NCBI RefSeq assembly: GCF_009882985.1
Contig: NZ_WTUZ01000017.1
Coordinates: 25,683 to 89,682 of the forward strand
DNA: 64,000 nt
From: Paenibacillus silvestris
GTDB lineage: Bacteria; Bacillota; Bacilli; Paenibacillales; NBRC-103111
Direction: 5' to 3'
Position 1 is the first letter of the stretch; each line of letters starts with the position of its first letter. A model generated the notes under the pieces. It searched no databases, had not been told where the DNA came from, and saw only the letters and a program-made list of their open reading frames with translations. Both the position numbers and the translations under genes were made by a program. Below, one piece after another: positions 61,736-64,000 of this stretch.

Positions 61736-62833
61736 ATGGGTTCTACTTTTTTGCAAGCGTTTAAGCTGAAAGCTCGAATTTGGCGGAGTATGCTGGGGAG
61801 ACCAGGAGTAACTGGTATTGGTGTCGGCTTCGCTGACCCGAACAAACGTGCCAAAGGTGCAGCTATTATTTTATATACCGATAAAAAAATGTCTGCGGCA
61901 ACAAAGTCCGGTTTGTATGAAATAACGGGTAAATGGAGCAAAGCATCATCCGTGCCTTTTCGAGTCATTATGACCGGACAATTCAAGGAATCTTCCGCCT
62001 CTCCAACTCAAACGGGGCCTCGCGAGAGATGGCGTCCCATCCCTGGAGGTGTCGGTGTAGGAACTACGGTGCCAAGATCTGCTGGTGGAACCGGTGGGCT
62101 AATCGTCATTAAAAATAATACCCTTTTTATTTTGAGCAACGCTCACGTGCTGATTCCGGATAACACAACGGAGTTCCATAATACGATTCAGCCTGCTCCG
62201 GCAGATGGCGGTCGAACAGCCGATCAAATCGGTAGAGCTTTTCAATTCGTGCCACGAAGGACGACAAGCGCAAATTTTCAAGATTCCGCCATTGCTGTCG
62301 CGAACTCAAACAATTTGCTGAATCCAAGGTATTTGATTAACGAAAGCGGATCTCTGATCACAGTCCCCGGTCATTTGCTTTCTTACCGGGTAGGAATGAC
62401 GTTCAAAAAAATGGGTAAAACAAGCGGCTTCGGAAGAGGTGTCGTAGAAGCGATCGGCGTGGAACGAATGGTGACAGGCAATCTAGGTACGCTGCTTTAC
62501 CGCGACCAAACGGTTGTACGATTTACAGAAAATCGTTCCCGCCCGGGAGATTCAGGTTCCGTATGGCTCAACGACAGCTCGGATCGACTGAATAATTATG
62601 CGGCTGCCGTCCATTTTGCCAGCCCTACCGACGGGAGCAGATCCGTCTGTTATCCGATAGAAAGAGCGATGAGAACCTATGGCACATTGGTCGCTATTCC
62701 TGCAGGTACAGCCCGATTCAAAGCCGGAGCCGTCGGTGGACGCGCACCGAGAAATAACTATACTTATGTTCGTCCACTTACAGTGAAACAATTGTCCCTC
62801 ACTCCTGTCTTTAACGTTAGAAGGAAGAAATGA
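61736..62833 (+). CDS. Chymotrypsin-fold serine protease-like protein without signal peptide
   Basis: A 365-residue protein with an intact catalytic triad: H137 in FILSNAHVL, D183 in FQDSAIAV and S273 in RPGDSGSVWL. The N-terminal 90 residues (PGVTGIGVGFADPNKRAKGA) form a domain like that preceding the protease in Nal1-type proteins, where it precedes a trypsin-like domain. There is no signal peptide or membrane helix, so export is not expected by Sec. The ATG at 61736 with AAAGGAAG is preferred; an ATG at 61712 is also in frame. The basic C-terminus ends RRKK. Monocistronic, role unknown. Confidence 0.8.
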   Translation: MGSTFLQAFKLKARIWRSMLGRPGVTGIGVGFADPNKRAKGAAIILYTDKKMSAATKSGLYEITGKWSKASSVPFRVIMTGQFKESSASPTQTGPRERWRPIPGGVGVGTTVPRSAGGTGGLIVIKNNTLFILSNAHVLIPDNTTEFHNTIQPAPADGGRTADQIGRAFQFVPRRTTSANFQDSAIAVANSNNLLNPRYLINESGSLITVPGHLLSYRVGMTFKKMGKTSGFGRGVVEAIGVERMVTGNLGTLLYRDQTVVRFTENRSRPGDSGSVWLNDSSDRLNNYAAAVHFASPTDGSRSVCYPIERAMRTYGTLVAIPAGTARFKAGAVGGRAPRNNYTYVRPLTVKQLSLTPVFNVRRKK

Positions 62834-62871
62834 AAAAGATGACTTCTGTAATGAACAGGAGTCATCTTTTC
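62834..62871 (+). terminator. Rho-independent terminator of the protease gene
   Basis: Stem AAAAGATGAC-TTCTGT/ACAGGA-GTCATCTTTT overlapping the stop region, ending in T4 on the plus strand. Confidence 0.85.
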
Positions 62872-62970
62872 ATCTTGAACCCAAACCCAATATATGGTAG
62901 AGTACATTATTATTCTCAAAACACAAAATGATAGATTCATTTTTAGCTTACTAAATAGTGAAGGAGATCC

Positions 62971-63927
62971 ATGATAATGCTGAACATTCGCCAAATTCAA
63001 CCCTATGAACTTGCAGCATTTGCCGCAATTGGCAATCATGCTGAGGAAGCAGTTCTGGTTCAGAGCTATTTGGAAAAAATGATTGGACTCGGTTCTATAC
63101 GCCTGGAGTGGTGCTATGTCATAGAAGAAGACGGTCACCTGTGTGGACGCATCGCCTTCTGGACTATGCCAAAAGTAGGGAAACCGTTAGCGATGGTTTT
63201 GCTGGAGTTACCATGGGATCAAGAGAATTATATCTCCTTCGGTACTACGTTACTTGAGAAAACCCTACCAATTATGAAGACGTATGGTGCTGTGAACATC
63301 GAACACGTGTTGGACACCCCTCCCGTTAACCCACAGTTTCAGCGACATGCTGAGAAACGGATGAATTTTCTTTCTCACTTGGGATTTCATGAAATTCGGG
63401 AAACCAAACGCTTTGAATGGCAGGTAGACCCTATATCCGCAACCGCTTCCACTCGTTCGTTATCGTTCCTTCCATTGTCAGAAGCTGGAGAGGATGCTTT
63501 TGTCGAGGCCATCATGAAGGTTTCCGCGCTAACGCTGGATCAACGAATTAATGATGAGCGCAATGAAGTAGGAGCAAGACAGCATGCTTCCGAGTTGTTT
63601 GAAGAACTGAAGGAGATGGAGTATGAACCAGACTGGTGGCAGCTTGCGTATGATGCAGCTGGACAGCTTGTAGGCTTTGTTATGCCGGCCAAAGCCCCCG
63701 CCTTCTCGACGATTGCCTATATCGGCGTCGTCCCAGAGCAGCGAGGGAAAGGTTATATCGATTCTCTCCTCAATCAAGGCACTTCCCTATTACTTGCGGC
63801 GGGTGAATCTTTGATTCGTGCAGATACAGATGTTAGTAATTTTCCGATGGCCCAAGCATTTTTACGGTCCGGGTACAAACAGTTTTCAACACGTAAAGAG
63901 TACAGCTTGAAGCTTGATGATCATTAG
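62971..63927 (+). CDS. Tandem-GNAT acetyltransferase family protein
   Basis: A 318-residue protein with two GNAT-like halves. The N-terminal half (1-155) is degenerate; the C-terminal half carries the acetyl-CoA motif AYIGVVPEQRGKGYIDSLLN (about 248-267) and the ending RADTDVSNFPMAQAFLRSGY. Two-domain GNATs of this type include mycothiol synthase-like proteins, but the substrate here is unknown. The ATG at 62971 follows AAGGAGATCC. Monocistronic, with a terminator. Confidence 0.85.
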   Translation: MIMLNIRQIQPYELAAFAAIGNHAEEAVLVQSYLEKMIGLGSIRLEWCYVIEEDGHLCGRIAFWTMPKVGKPLAMVLLELPWDQENYISFGTTLLEKTLPIMKTYGAVNIEHVLDTPPVNPQFQRHAEKRMNFLSHLGFHEIRETKRFEWQVDPISATASTRSLSFLPLSEAGEDAFVEAIMKVSALTLDQRINDERNEVGARQHASELFEELKEMEYEPDWWQLAYDAAGQLVGFVMPAKAPAFSTIAYIGVVPEQRGKGYIDSLLNQGTSLLLAAGESLIRADTDVSNFPMAQAFLRSGYKQFSTRKEYSLKLDDH

Positions 63928-63942
63928 TAGATTTGCATTGAG

Positions 63943-63974
63943 AAGGCTGCCGACAAATGAGCGTCGGCAGCCCT
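63943..63974 (+). terminator. Rho-independent terminator of the GNAT gene
   Basis: Stem GGCTGCCGAC/GTCGGCAGCC with an 8-base loop, followed by T-rich TCTTATGTTTTG on the plus strand, 16 bases past the stop at 63927. Confidence 0.85.
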
Positions 63975-64000
63975 CTTATGTTTTGTTTGGTTAAACAGCC

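Noticed and set aside
1-64000. CRISPR arrays, tRNA or rRNA genes
   Set aside because: No regularly spaced repeats, no cloverleaf-like or rRNA-conserved stretches were noticed on either strand.

Overview
The window looks like the chromosome of a Paenibacillus-type, endospore-forming, low-to-mid GC Firmicute that degrades plant or other complex polysaccharides. Support: a gerA-family germinant receptor operon, an H-type small acid-soluble spore protein, class III fructose-1,6-bisphosphatase, strong AGGAGG-type ribosome binding sites with frequent GTG/TTG starts, an S-layer-homology anchored enzyme, and YesM/YesN two-component systems beside sugar ABC importers. No rRNA, tRNA, CRISPR array, intact insertion sequence or prophage was seen.

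Layout. 0-2.4 kb: small uncharacterised proteins and an acetyltransferase. 2.5-6.3 kb: a large secreted rhamnogalacturonan-lyase-like enzyme (PL4 modules plus cohesin and dockerin) with a cre-like site upstream. 6.8-13.6 kb: VOC, cupin, Crp/Fnr regulator, sspH, class III fbp, class I aldolase, EthD and DUF2269-like membrane protein. 13.8-17.7 kb: germinant receptor operon in the order A-C-B plus a small D-type gene. 17.9-20.0 kb: MHS-family transporter and ribosomal protein L25/Ctc. 20.1-24.9 kb: a divergent locus with an HTH regulator and a DUF1861 (GT108-like) protein on one side, and a GT4 glycosyltransferase, an all-alpha toroid-like protein and a GDP-mannose pyrophosphorylase on the other. 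25.0-39.8 kb: ilvD followed by a mixed accessory stretch of oxidoreductases, regulators (MerR, LysR, WYL), an efflux pump, tandem GyrI-like proteins and two truncated genes.

39.8-52.5 kb is a uronate-polysaccharide utilisation locus: GH88 unsaturated uronyl hydrolase, MalF/MalG-type permeases, lipoprotein binding protein, YesN/YesM two-component system and a 1514-residue secreted SLH-anchored lyase-like protein. The inferred flow is surface depolymerisation by the lyase, import of unsaturated oligosaccharides, and cytoplasmic hydrolysis by GH88. 52.7-61.5 kb is a second, apparently single-transcript locus: response regulator, histidine kinase, Lpl-type binding protein and permeases, then two VOC proteins, an SDR and a ThuA-like protein, suggesting import and redox processing of an unknown sugar or glycoside. 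The window ends with a chymotrypsin-fold protease without signal peptide and a double-GNAT protein.

The strongest candidate for an undescribed system is 20.1-24.9 kb, which has the parts expected for making and phosphorolytically recycling a mannose oligomer (a bacterial mannogen-like cycle). All family assignments were made by reading motifs; no database search was run.
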